Source of the DNA: Prevotella sp.
Lineage (GTDB): Bacteria; Bacteroidota; Bacteroidia; Bacteroidales; Bacteroidaceae
Length of the DNA: 49,894 nucleotides
Direction of reading: 5' to 3'
Assembly (NCBI GenBank): GCA_017617615.1
Contig: JAFZVV010000023.1
Location: 1-49,894, forward strand
The translations under genes and the position numbers were made by a program. This document shows, piece by piece, positions 34,922 through 44,031 of the stretch. Each line of letters begins with the position of its first letter. Position 1 is the first letter of the stretch. The notes beneath the pieces were generated by a model, which saw only the letters and a list, made by a program, of their open reading frames with translations, did no database searches and had not been told where the DNA came from.

Positions 34922-35128
34922 AGCCCCGGAAAGCCCGGAGGGCCCGGAAAGCCCGGAAGCCCCGGAAAGCCCGGAAACCCCGGAAAATCCGGAAACCCCG
35001 GAAAATCCGGAAACCCCGGAATATCCGGAGAGCCCACACTGCCCACACCGCCCACACTGCCCATAATGCCCATATTGCCCATAATGCCCATCCTGCCCAC
35101 AATGCCCATCCCGCCCATCCCGCCCACA
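34922..35128. repeat. 9-bp minisatellite, 23 units in two blocks
   Basis: Exactly 23 units of 9 bp without a phase break. Units 1-12 are of the form nnnYCCGGA (AAGCCCGGA, AACCCCGGA, AAATCCGGA); units 13-23 are of the form nnGCCCAnn (CTGCCCACA, ATGCCCATA, CCGCCCATC). All frames stay open because 9 is a multiple of 3, so collagen-like readings on the minus strand are probably by-products. The preceding 34856-34921 is a C/A-rich transition (CCCACC, CCAAAAA). Confidence 0.95.
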
Positions 35129-35240
35129 AAATGTTAATTTGTCATAACAATTCCCTTTTCTTTCTGGCTTTTCCCCTGGCTATCATTCCCCGCGCAATAT
35201 ATAATAAATATTATAAATAATGAAATTTCCCTCGATTTTC

Positions 35241-35271
35241 TTTGAAATTTCAAACCAATTCCCTACCTTTG
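35241..35271 (+). promoter_or_regulatory. Promoter of the alpha-2-macroglobulin operon
   Basis: TTTG (35241-35244), a 19-nt spacer, TACCTTTG (35264-35271), 84 nt before the ATG. The 5' leader is ~75 nt. Confidence 0.7.
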
Positions 35272-35355
35272 TAGCCACATCCATTCGTTATTAACAGGGC
35301 TTTTGCCCCTTTCACTTATTCAACTTGCGGGGCATCATGCCCGTCTCAACTGTTT

Positions 35356-38300
35356 ATGCAGAGATTAATTGGGATTGTATTTTTACTGGTTTTCGCGCAT
35401 ATGAATCTTTCATCTCAGACCCTCAATGCGCTTTGGAAACGGCACGCCGATGCAGTTTCCAAAGACTTGCCACGCACCCAGATTGAGGTGCTCGATTCCA
35501 TTATCGACCTGGCCACGGCGCAGAAACAGTATGGACATCTCGTGAAGGCACAACTCAATCATGTGGATGCCGTCACCCTCATCACCCCCGATTCCTTAGA
35601 GTCGGAAGTGAAGAGGCTCGTGGATGCAGAGAAGGCCGCTTCCGCCAGACAGCCCGTCCTTGCCGCCGTTTACCAGTCGGTATTGGGACAGGTCTATCTG
35701 CGCAACGACGACCTCGACGAGAACAGCGATGAGATAGCGAAGGACTATATCGCCAGGTCGCTGTCCAACCCCGCCCTCCTGGCCTCGACCAACGCCGGCG
35801 ACTGGGAGCCCCTCACCGTGAAGGGCAAGGACAGCCAGTATTTCAATCACGACCTCCTCAGCGTGTTGGCTTTTCAGGCCGACAACTACGCTCTCCTTCA
35901 GGACTATTATCAGAAACAAGGCAACCGCAAGGCGGCTTGCATCGCCGCGGCCTACAACCTCCGAGAACAGGAAAGCCAGTTGAGCAAGGCGCGCCTCATG
36001 GAGATGGTCGACTCTCTCCTCAATGTCTATGGCGACCTCGACGAGGCTGGTGAACTCGCCATCCTGAAATACGACTTGATGGCGAATAGCTCTGACGTCA
36101 CAGCAGCCGACAGGGTGGCCTATATCGACCGCATGGTGGCGAAGTACGACAATTGGCCGCGCATCGCGACGCTCAAGAACTCCCGCCAGACGCTCATCCA
36201 GAAACGTTTCTCCTACAGCACCGATGCCCGCGTGATGCTCCCCAACAAGGAGCAGCCGGTGACGATAGACCTCATCCGTCACCTCAACTCCCTGACGCTC
36301 AGGGTATGGCGGTTGGACATCGACCCCGACGAGGACTACAGTCTGTACAACGAGAAAGAGCTGCAGAAGGTCTTCAAGAAAATCGTGTCAGGCACGGAGA
36401 AGACCATCCGCCACGACTACAACGGCCATCCCGACTACGAGGTGTTCGAGGATACGATCATGTTGCCGCCACTCACCCCCGGCGTCTATCTGATGAACGT
36501 CAAGGGCGATGAGGCCGACGGAGAGAAGCTCAGCACCTCCAGGACCCTGCAAGACTGGCATATCTTCTATGTGAGCGACGTCTATCTGATTTCAGAGCCC
36601 CTGCCCGACAACAAGTGCCGGGTGGCAGTGGTGAGCGCCACCACGGGAAAACCGCTCCCCGGCGCTTACGTGAAGGTCAAGGCCAGGTCGCGCAACCAGA
36701 AAGACCTCCTTCTGCAGTGCGACAGGAAGGGCGAGACCGTGGCCAACTTCCAGGACTATCGATATGCCGATGTCAAGGCCTATACGAAGACCGACGATTT
36801 CTGTCCCTCACAGTCGATGTGGTCGCAGCCCTACCAGTTCAATCAGGTTGCCCATGAGCGCAAGACGGTCAACATCTTCACCGACAGGGCCATCTACCGT
36901 CCCGGACAGACCGTGCACTTCGCGCTCGTCAGCGTAGTGAATTACGACGGCAAGCGGGCGCAGGCCATCGCCAACGACACCCTCGACGTGACGCTGCGCG
37001 ACTGCAACAACCAGAAGGTAGAGACCATTCGGGTGGTCACCGACGAGTTCGGAAAGGCCGACGGGAAGTTCACACTGCCCGTGGGCGGACTCACCGGAAG
37101 GTTCCAGATCGTGACCCAGCATAATGCCAGCCGTGACATCCGTGTCGAGGAATACAAGCGTCCTACCTTCGAGGTGGAGATAGACCCCTATGAGGAGGCA
37201 TACAAGAACGGCGACACCATCACCGTCGTGGGCCATGCCAAGACCTTCTCGGGCGTTCCCGTGCAAGGGGCAAGGGTGTCCTATAACGTGACGAGGCGCC
37301 AGCCCACATGGTGGCGGTGGGACGACGACAACGACGAGTTGCTCTTCACCGGCGAGACGACCACCGACGAGAAGGGTGAGTTCCGCATGACCGTGCCCGT
37401 CATCATGCCCGAGAATGCCGACGACAGTGCCGTGCCCCTGTGGCGGTCGCGCAGCTACAACATCGTGACCGACGCCCTCGTCACCGACCAGGGCGGCGAG
37501 TCGCACGAGGCATCCCTCAGCCTGCCCGTGGGCAACAAGGCTACCCATCTCTCCTTCAGCCTTCCCGAGCGAAGCGAGGTCGAGAAGTTCAAGACCGTCA
37601 GGTTCTCCCTCCGCAATATCGCAGGGAAACCCGTCGACGGCGAGGTAACCTATTATATCGACAACCGTCCCGAGGCGTATACCGCCCCTGCCAATACCGA
37701 CGTGACGCTGCCCGTGCCTGCCGAGAAACTCGGTTCGGGAAAGCATACCATCAAGGCCATCTGCCAGGGCGACACCGTGAGCCGCGACATCGTGCTCTTC
37801 ACCCTTGCCGACAAACGGCCGCCCATCGAGACGCACGACTGGTTCTATACCACCGCGTCGCAATTCCCTGCCGACGGTTCGCCCGTGTATGTGCAACTCG
37901 GCACTACCGACCCCGATACGTATGTCTTCTACAACGTCTTCGCCGACGACAGGATGCTCGAAAGCGGCACGATGACCCTCAACAGGGCCAACAACACCAA
38001 GGCATGGAAATACAAGGAGGAATATGGCAATGGCGTGCTCCTCACTTTCGCATGGGTGAAAGACGGGCAGTTCTATTCCCATCACCATACCATTGCGAAA
38101 CCTCAGGTCGACCGCAGTATCCACCTCACCTGGGAGACCTTCCGCGACAGGCTCACCCCGGGACAGGAGGAGGAGTGGACGCTCAAGGCCACCTATGCCG
38201 ATGGCACGCCCGCCGACGCACGCCTCATCGCCACGCTCTACGACGGCTCGCTCGACCAGTTCACGTCGCACTACTGGTGGTTCCGCGACCTCATGACGTC

Positions 38301-40920
38301 GCCGTTGCCCTATACCTACTGGCGTGAGTACATGCCCGGCGGCTTCCAGGGCAATTCGACACTGCCCATCAGGCATCTTCCCATTCCCAACCTCGAGTTC
38401 ACGCGTTTCGAGAACGACTTGTTCGACTTCTACGCACCGCGGCAATACATGTACACCAAGTCTTTGTCGTCTTTGCGGACGCGTGGACGTGCCATGGCCG
38501 ACGGAGGTGCCGTGATACAGGAAGAGGTGATGATGGAAATGGCAGCACCGATGGCAGCGGCAGAGGCATCGGCAGACTTCGCCTTGGATAAAGACGCCGA
38601 AGAGACAAGCAATTCAGTACAGAAGGTATACGACATCGCACCCACACCACAGCCGGCAGAAGCTGGCGGCGACGGCGGTAGCCAGACGCTTCAGGTGAGG
38701 GAGAACCTCGACGAGACGGCGTTCTTCATGCCGTCGGTGGTAGCCGACGAACAGGGGCACATGGCCCTGCGGTTCCGTCTGCCCGAGAGCGTCACTACAT
38801 GGCAGTTCATGGGACTTGCCACCGACCGCGATGCCAACAGCGGCCGCATCGGCGGCGAGAGTGTGGCACAGAAAGAGGTGATGGTGGTGCCCAACGTGCC
38901 GCGCTTCGTGAGGGTGGGCGACAAGGCCCAGGTCTCCGCCCGCGTCATCAACACCACCGACCACCCGCTCAAGGGCACCGCCATCATGCAACTCGTCGAC
39001 CCCGAGACCGATGCCGTGTGCTATGAACAGAAGAAAGACTTCTCGCTCGCTGCCAGCCAGACGCAGGGCGTGACCTTCGACTACACCGTCGCCGACGGCA
39101 ACGCGCTGCTCGTGTGCAAGGTCGTGGCTCAGGGCGATGGCTTCTCCGACGGCGAACAGCACTATCTGCCCGTGCTGCCCGACAGGGAGATGGTCACCGT
39201 CACACGCCCCATCACGCAGCATGGTCCACAGACCACCACGGTCGACCTCACCCAACTCTTCCCCAAGGGGTCGACCAACGGCAAACTCACCGTCGAATAC
39301 ACCAACAACCCCGCATGGCTCATGATACAGGCGCTGCCGTCGATGGCCGAGGTGACCAGCGACAATGCCATCTCTCTGGCTGCCACCTATTATGCCAACG
39401 CCATCGGCGAACATCTCATGACCCTCACGCCGCGCATCAAGGATATCGTAGGCCAGTGGGAGAAAGAGAACACCGCAGAGGGAAGCCTCACCAGCCATCT
39501 CGCCCGCAACGAGGAACTGAAAGACCTCCTGCTCAACGAGACGCCGTGGGTGACCAAGGCCGACAAGGAGGAGAGCCAGATGAAGGGCCTCTCCACCTAT
39601 TTCAACAGCAGCCTCATCTCCTCGCGCCTCACCAAGGCCTTGGAGAAACTCGAGAAACTGCAGTTGGGCGACGGCTCCTGGACATGGTGGGAAGGCATGA
39701 AGGGCAGTCCGTATATCACTGCCGCCGTGAGCGAGATGCTCACCCGGCTCAATGTGCTCATCGGTGAGCAGAAGCGTACACAGCGCATGCTGAAGAACGC
39801 CTATGACTTCCTCGACCAGAAGCTCGTCAAGGAAGCCGAGGAGATGAAGCGCGACGAGAAGAAAGGCTTCAGCGTCAGGCCTTCGGAGAATGCCATCGAC
39901 ATCCTCTATATCAACGCCATCGCCGGAAGGAAGATGAAAGGCAAGGCCCTCGAGGCAGCACAGTATATGGTCGACATCGCAGAGAAGAAAGTCCACGAGT
40001 ACACCATTTATGGCAAGGCCAGGGCAGCCGTCATCCTCTCTGCTTTCGGAAAACAGGAGCGGGCGGCGCTATACCTCGAGAGCATCAAGCAATACTCCGT
40101 GCTCACCAAGGAGATGGGACGCTATTTCGATACCCGCAAGGCATACTATTCGTGGTGCAGCTATAACATCCCCACCGAGGTGGCAGCCATGGAGGCCTTC
40201 CGCAGGCTCGAGCCCGACAACGTGAATATCATCGACGAGATGAGGATCTGGCTGCTGCAGCAGAAGCGTGCACAGCAGTGGAGCACCCCCGTCAACTCCG
40301 TCGACGCCGTATATGCCTTCCTGCATTCCAACCTCAAGACGCTCGACGAGAAGGCGCTGTCAAGACTCGCCATCGACGACGAGACCATCGACACCCATGG
40401 CGCCACGGCAGGACTGGGATACGTGAAGACCGCCGTACCGGCGCAGGACAAGAAGACCTTCGTGGCCGAGAAGACCAGCGACGGCACATCGTGGGGCGCC
40501 CTCTACGCACAGTTCCTGCAACCCACCGCCGAGATTGCCAATGCCTCGAGCAGCATCTCCGTGAAGAGGGAATATTTCTGCGAGAGCAATACACCACGCG
40601 TGGGCGACATCGTGAGGGTGCGCATCACCATCAAGGCAGAGCGCGACCTCGACTTCGTGGAAGTCATCGACCGCAGGGCAGCCTGCATGGAACCCGTGCA
40701 GCAGCTCAGCGGCTACCATTTCGGATACTATATCGCCCCGAAAGACTACACCACGGCCTACTACTTCGACAGGATGCCCAAGGGCACCCATGTCATCGAG
40801 GCCGAATACTATCTCGACCGGGCTGGCTCTTACTCCACCGGCTCCTGCAAGGCACAGTGTGCCTATGCGCCGGAGTTCTCGGCCACGGAGAAGGCACATC
40901 AGCTCAACGTCAACCCATAA
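35356..40920 (+). CDS. Alpha-2-macroglobulin family protein without thioester
   Basis: A 1854-aa exported protein, with signal peptide MQRLIGIVFLLVFAHMNLSSQ. It has a helical N-terminal part, then macroglobulin (MG) beta domains including the strong segment RAIYRPGQTVHFALVSV (~515), a bait-like disordered stretch at about residues 1038-1110 (AAPMAAAEASADFA), the A2M core motif TAFFMPSVVADEQGH, and a C-terminal alpha/alpha-toroid and receptor-like domain. Where thioester members carry Cys-x-Glu-Gln, this protein has ALPSMAEVTSDN (~1326), so no thioester can form. Bacterial A2Ms trap proteases in the periplasm or at the cell surface. First gene of a long plus-strand row with DUF1573, meaB, ispH and a C10 protease. 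Confidence 0.9.
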   Translation: MQRLIGIVFLLVFAHMNLSSQTLNALWKRHADAVSKDLPRTQIEVLDSIIDLATAQKQYGHLVKAQLNHVDAVTLITPDSLESEVKRLVDAEKAASARQPVLAAVYQSVLGQVYLRNDDLDENSDEIAKDYIARSLSNPALLASTNAGDWEPLTVKGKDSQYFNHDLLSVLAFQADNYALLQDYYQKQGNRKAACIAAAYNLREQESQLSKARLMEMVDSLLNVYGDLDEAGELAILKYDLMANSSDVTAADRVAYIDRMVAKYDNWPRIATLKNSRQTLIQKRFSYSTDARVMLPNKEQPVTIDLIRHLNSLTLRVWRLDIDPDEDYSLYNEKELQKVFKKIVSGTEKTIRHDYNGHPDYEVFEDTIMLPPLTPGVYLMNVKGDEADGEKLSTSRTLQDWHIFYVSDVYLISEPLPDNKCRVAVVSATTGKPLPGAYVKVKARSRNQKDLLLQCDRKGETVANFQDYRYADVKAYTKTDDFCPSQSMWSQPYQFNQVAHERKTVNIFTDRAIYRPGQTVHFALVSVVNYDGKRAQAIANDTLDVTLRDCNNQKVETIRVVTDEFGKADGKFTLPVGGLTGRFQIVTQHNASRDIRVEEYKRPTFEVEIDPYEEAYKNGDTITVVGHAKTFSGVPVQGARVSYNVTRRQPTWWRWDDDNDELLFTGETTTDEKGEFRMTVPVIMPENADDSAVPLWRSRSYNIVTDALVTDQGGESHEASLSLPVGNKATHLSFSLPERSEVEKFKTVRFSLRNIAGKPVDGEVTYYIDNRPEAYTAPANTDVTLPVPAEKLGSGKHTIKAICQGDTVSRDIVLFTLADKRPPIETHDWFYTTASQFPADGSPVYVQLGTTDPDTYVFYNVFADDRMLESGTMTLNRANNTKAWKYKEEYGNGVLLTFAWVKDGQFYSHHHTIAKPQVDRSIHLTWETFRDRLTPGQEEEWTLKATYADGTPADARLIATLYDGSLDQFTSHYWWFRDLMTSPLPYTYWREYMPGGFQGNSTLPIRHLPIPNLEFTRFENDLFDFYAPRQYMYTKSLSSLRTRGRAMADGGAVIQEEVMMEMAAPMAAAEASADFALDKDAEETSNSVQKVYDIAPTPQPAEAGGDGGSQTLQVRENLDETAFFMPSVVADEQGHMALRFRLPESVTTWQFMGLATDRDANSGRIGGESVAQKEVMVVPNVPRFVRVGDKAQVSARVINTTDHPLKGTAIMQLVDPETDAVCYEQKKDFSLAASQTQGVTFDYTVADGNALLVCKVVAQGDGFSDGEQHYLPVLPDREMVTVTRPITQHGPQTTTVDLTQLFPKGSTNGKLTVEYTNNPAWLMIQALPSMAEVTSDNAISLAATYYANAIGEHLMTLTPRIKDIVGQWEKENTAEGSLTSHLARNEELKDLLLNETPWVTKADKEESQMKGLSTYFNSSLISSRLTKALEKLEKLQLGDGSWTWWEGMKGSPYITAAVSEMLTRLNVLIGEQKRTQRMLKNAYDFLDQKLVKEAEEMKRDEKKGFSVRPSENAIDILYINAIAGRKMKGKALEAAQYMVDIAEKKVHEYTIYGKARAAVILSAFGKQERAALYLESIKQYSVLTKEMGRYFDTRKAYYSWCSYNIPTEVAAMEAFRRLEPDNVNIIDEMRIWLLQQKRAQQWSTPVNSVDAVYAFLHSNLKTLDEKALSRLAIDDETIDTHGATAGLGYVKTAVPAQDKKTFVAEKTSDGTSWGALYAQFLQPTAEIANASSSISVKREYFCESNTPRVGDIVRVRITIKAERDLDFVEVIDRRAACMEPVQQLSGYHFGYYIAPKDYTTAYYFDRMPKGTHVIEAEYYLDRAGSYSTGSCKAQCAYAPEFSATEKAHQLNVNP

Positions 40921-40926
40921 CCCAAA

Positions 40927-42012
40927 ATGTGTAAAAGATATCATATCATACGCTGGATATTGTCTCTCGTCATGGTAGGCCTGATGATGGCCGAAAAAGC
41001 GCAGGCGCAGCGCGTCACCTGCAATGCGCAGGTCATCGACTGCGGACAGGTGCTGTTCAGAAAACCGGTAACCGTGCACTTCGAACTCCTCAACGAAGGT
41101 GAAGGAGTGCTCAACATAAAGAAAGTAGAGTCGAGCTGTGGATGTACCGATGTGGTTTACCCCCGGGGAGCCATCTCCGAGAACAAGCCCTTCATCATCA
41201 CCGCCACCTACGACGCCAAACAACTCGGACACTTCGAGAAATACATCGATGTGTACACCAACGGGGCTTCACTGCCCTATATCCTCACCCTCAAGGGTGT
41301 GGTCGTCGACGAGGTGCGCAGCTTCGAGGGAGAGTACCAGTTCATGCTCGGAAAACTCAGGGCAGATGTCAGGGAACTGATGTTCGACGACGTGAACAAG
41401 GGCGACATGCCGTCGCAGGAGATACACTTGCACAACCCCACGAGCGAGAACGTCTCCCCTGTGCTCCTCCACTTGCCCGAATATCTCAGGGCAGATGTGT
41501 CGCCCTCGTCCATACCACCGGGCAAGACAGGTGTCCTCACCCTCACCTTCGACTCGAGGAAGATTGCCGACTACGGACTGACACAGACCTCGGTCTACCT
41601 CGGACAGTCACCCTCCGACAAGGTGGCTCCTGAGAAGGAGATACACGTCGAGGCCATCCTCATCCCCTCTACGGGCGATGTCACCGAACAGCGTCTCGTC
41701 TACATGCCCAAGATGCGCATCTCATCGACGGTGCTCGACATGGGCGAGTTCGAGGGGAAGAAAAAGAAGAAAGGCACCATCGTCATCGAGAACCTGGGCC
41801 GTACCGACCTTGAGATCACGTCGCTGCAGACGTTCACCGACGGCATCACCGTCGAGCTCACCAACTCGGTCATCCAGCCCGGCACCTCGGCAAGGCTCCG
41901 AGTCACCGCCGACAAGAAGGCGATGAAAGGGGTGGTACGCCAGCCAAGGATTCTCATGATTACCAACGACCCGAGGGCAGCGAAGGTGGTCATCGACGTC
42001 AACATCAAATAG
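40927..42012 (+). CDS. DUF1573 exported protein
   Basis: A 361-aa protein with a signal peptide (IIRWILSLVMVGLMMAEKAQA) and tandem Ig-like beta domains. The DUF1573 signature is seen at ~50-75 as FELLNEGEGVLNIKKVESSCGCTDV, and similar strands recur twice (IHLHNPTSENVSPVLL; IVIENLGRTDLEITSL), so it may have three such domains. The SSCGC cysteines are conserved in the family, but their role is not known. It begins 6 nt after the A2M stop, so it is co-transcribed and probably a structural or partner protein of the envelope. Confidence 0.85.
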   Translation: MCKRYHIIRWILSLVMVGLMMAEKAQAQRVTCNAQVIDCGQVLFRKPVTVHFELLNEGEGVLNIKKVESSCGCTDVVYPRGAISENKPFIITATYDAKQLGHFEKYIDVYTNGASLPYILTLKGVVVDEVRSFEGEYQFMLGKLRADVRELMFDDVNKGDMPSQEIHLHNPTSENVSPVLLHLPEYLRADVSPSSIPPGKTGVLTLTFDSRKIADYGLTQTSVYLGQSPSDKVAPEKEIHVEAILIPSTGDVTEQRLVYMPKMRISSTVLDMGEFEGKKKKKGTIVIENLGRTDLEITSLQTFTDGITVELTNSVIQPGTSARLRVTADKKAMKGVVRQPRILMITNDPRAAKVVIDVNIK

Positions 42013-42024
42013 TCAAACCCGTCT

Positions 42025-43137
42025 ATGGAACATCCAGAGAACAGCGAAGAATACAAGGGCCTCACCGTCAACTCGGGCGTCGAGCAGCCCGCCATCATCA
42101 ACCCTTACCTGAAACGGAGCAAGTTCCGCAGGAAGGTCTTCACCGCTGCCGAGATGGTGGAAGGCATCGTCAAGGGCGATGTCACCGTGCTCTCACAGGC
42201 CGTGACACTCGTCGAGAGTGTCAACCCCGACCATCAGGCCAAGGCCCAGGAGGTGATAGAGAAATGCCTGCCCTACAGCGGCCAATCGGTGCGTATAGGC
42301 ATCAGCGGCGTGCCGGGAGCAGGAAAGAGCACCTCCATCGACATGTTCGGCTGCCATGTGCTCGACACCAAGGGCGGCAAACTCGCGGTGCTCGCCATCG
42401 ACCCCAGCAGTGAGCGGTCGAAGGGCAGCATCCTCGGCGACAAGACCCGCATGGAGAAACTCTCGCTGCGCCCAGAGGCATTCATCCGCCCCAGCCCTAC
42501 GGCAGGCTCTCTCGGCGGCGTGGCCCGCAAGACCCGCGAGACCATCATCCTCTGCGAGGCGGCAGGCTACGACAAGATTTTCGTCGAGACGGTGGGCGTG
42601 GGACAGAGCGAGACTGCCTGCCACTCCATGGTCGACTTCTTCCTGCTCATCCAACTGGCGGGTACGGGCGACGAGCTGCAGGGCATCAAGCGTGGTATCA
42701 TGGAGATTGCCGACGGCATCGTCATCAACAAGTGCGACGGCAACAATGTCGACAAATGCCATATGGCTGCCACCAACTTCCGCAACGCCCTCCACTTCTT
42801 CCCCAAGTCGGAGAGTGGATGGATGCCCAAGGTGCTGTGCTACAGCGGTTTCTACGGACTCGGCATCCAGGAGGTGTGGGACATGATCTATGAGTATTTC
42901 GACTTCGTGAAGAAGAACGGCTACTTCGAATACCGCCGCAACGAGCAGAGCAAGTACTGGATGTACGAGACCATCAACGAGCAGCTGAGAAACAGCTTCT
43001 ACAACCGCCCACAGATGGATACGGTGCTGAAAGAGGCAGAGACACGCGTGCTCACCGGACAACAGACGTCGTTCGCGGCTGCCGGACAACTGCTCGACAT
43101 GTATTTTGAGAATTTGAGAGACCGACATGCAGATTGA
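42025..43137 (+). CDS. meaB: MeaB/ArgK GTPase, methylmalonyl-CoA mutase chaperone
   Basis: A 370-aa G3E P-loop GTPase that protects and reloads adenosylcobalamin-dependent methylmalonyl-CoA mutase. Walker A is GVPGAGKST (~residues 94-102); the switch/Walker B part includes VLAIDPSSERSKGSILGDKTRM and ETVGVGQSE; the guanine-specificity motif is NKCDG. Propionate and succinate metabolism through methylmalonyl-CoA is common in Bacteroidales, but the mutase genes are not in this window. It is 12 nt from DUF1573 and overlaps ispH by 11 nt. Confidence 0.94.
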   Translation: MEHPENSEEYKGLTVNSGVEQPAIINPYLKRSKFRRKVFTAAEMVEGIVKGDVTVLSQAVTLVESVNPDHQAKAQEVIEKCLPYSGQSVRIGISGVPGAGKSTSIDMFGCHVLDTKGGKLAVLAIDPSSERSKGSILGDKTRMEKLSLRPEAFIRPSPTAGSLGGVARKTRETIILCEAAGYDKIFVETVGVGQSETACHSMVDFFLLIQLAGTGDELQGIKRGIMEIADGIVINKCDGNNVDKCHMAATNFRNALHFFPKSESGWMPKVLCYSGFYGLGIQEVWDMIYEYFDFVKKNGYFEYRRNEQSKYWMYETINEQLRNSFYNRPQMDTVLKEAETRVLTGQQTSFAAAGQLLDMYFENLRDRHAD

Positions 43138-43993
43138 AATAGACAGTGACAGCGGATTCTGCTTCGGCGTCACTACCGCTATCAACAAGGCCGAGGAAAA
43201 GCTCTCGGCAGACAAGACCCTCTATTGCCTGGGCGATATCGTCCACAATGGCATGGAGTGCGAGCGGTTGAGGGCGATGGGACTCATCACCATCAACCAC
43301 GAGCAACTCTCCGGGCTCAGCAATACCAAGGTGTTGCTCCGGGCACACGGGGAGCCACCAGAGACCTACGCGCTCGCGGAGCGCAACAACATCGAAATCG
43401 TCGATGCCACCTGTCCGGTGGTGCTCCAGTTGCAGCGTAGGATCAAGAAGATGTACGACAGCAATCCCGATGCCCAGATAGTCATCTTCGGGCGCAACGG
43501 ACATGCTGAGGTACTGGGACTCGTTGGGCAGACCAACAACAATGCCGTCGTGGTGGAGAACATCGACGACGTGCAGCGCCTCGACTTCAACAGGGATATC
43601 TATCTCTACTCCCAGACCACGAAGTCGCTCGACGAGTTTCACCACATTATAGAATATATACAGCAGCATATCGCCGAGGGGGCTACGTTCAGGAGTTTCG
43701 ACACCATCTGCCGACAGGTGGCCAACAGGATGCCCAACATCGCGGCTTTTGCTGCCAGGCACGACCTCATCCTCTTCGTCTCGGGAGTGAAGAGCAGCAA
43801 TGGGAAAGTGCTCTTTGAAGAGTGCTCGAGTGTCAACCCCAACAGCCACCAGATAGAGAGTCCCGACCAGATCGACATGGGATGGCTTGAAGGGGTGGAT
43901 ACCGTAGGCATCTGTGGTGCCACCAGCACGCCGAAATGGCTCATGGAGCAATGCCGCGACAAGATCATGGAATACAACGACATCAAGATATGA
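43127..43993 (+). CDS. ispH: 4-hydroxy-3-methylbut-2-enyl diphosphate reductase
   Basis: A 288-aa [4Fe-4S] enzyme for the last step of the MEP isoprenoid pathway, giving IPP and DMAPP. The three cluster-binding cysteines are in GFCFGVTTAI, DATCPVV and VGICGATSTPKWL; HNGMECERL, RAHGEPPETY and YSQTTKSLDEF are further IspH landmarks. Full length for the family. The start overlaps the end of meaB (11 nt), and the stop overlaps an ATGA that could start the next gene 42 nt upstream of the start chosen here. Confidence 0.96.
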   Translation: MQIEIDSDSGFCFGVTTAINKAEEKLSADKTLYCLGDIVHNGMECERLRAMGLITINHEQLSGLSNTKVLLRAHGEPPETYALAERNNIEIVDATCPVVLQLQRRIKKMYDSNPDAQIVIFGRNGHAEVLGLVGQTNNNAVVVENIDDVQRLDFNRDIYLYSQTTKSLDEFHHIIEYIQQHIAEGATFRSFDTICRQVANRMPNIAAFAARHDLILFVSGVKSSNGKVLFEECSSVNPNSHQIESPDQIDMGWLEGVDTVGICGATSTPKWLMEQCRDKIMEYNDIKI

Positions 43994-44031
43994 CAAAAAA
44001 CAAAACAACAAATAATTTAACATTCAATCTT

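Noticed and set aside
34789..35129. Collagen-like (GFPGFP) and RGF-repeat reading frames on the minus strand
   Set aside because: They are translations of the 9-bp array, in which every frame is open. No start signal or promoter was seen, and one frame runs into the MATE gene.
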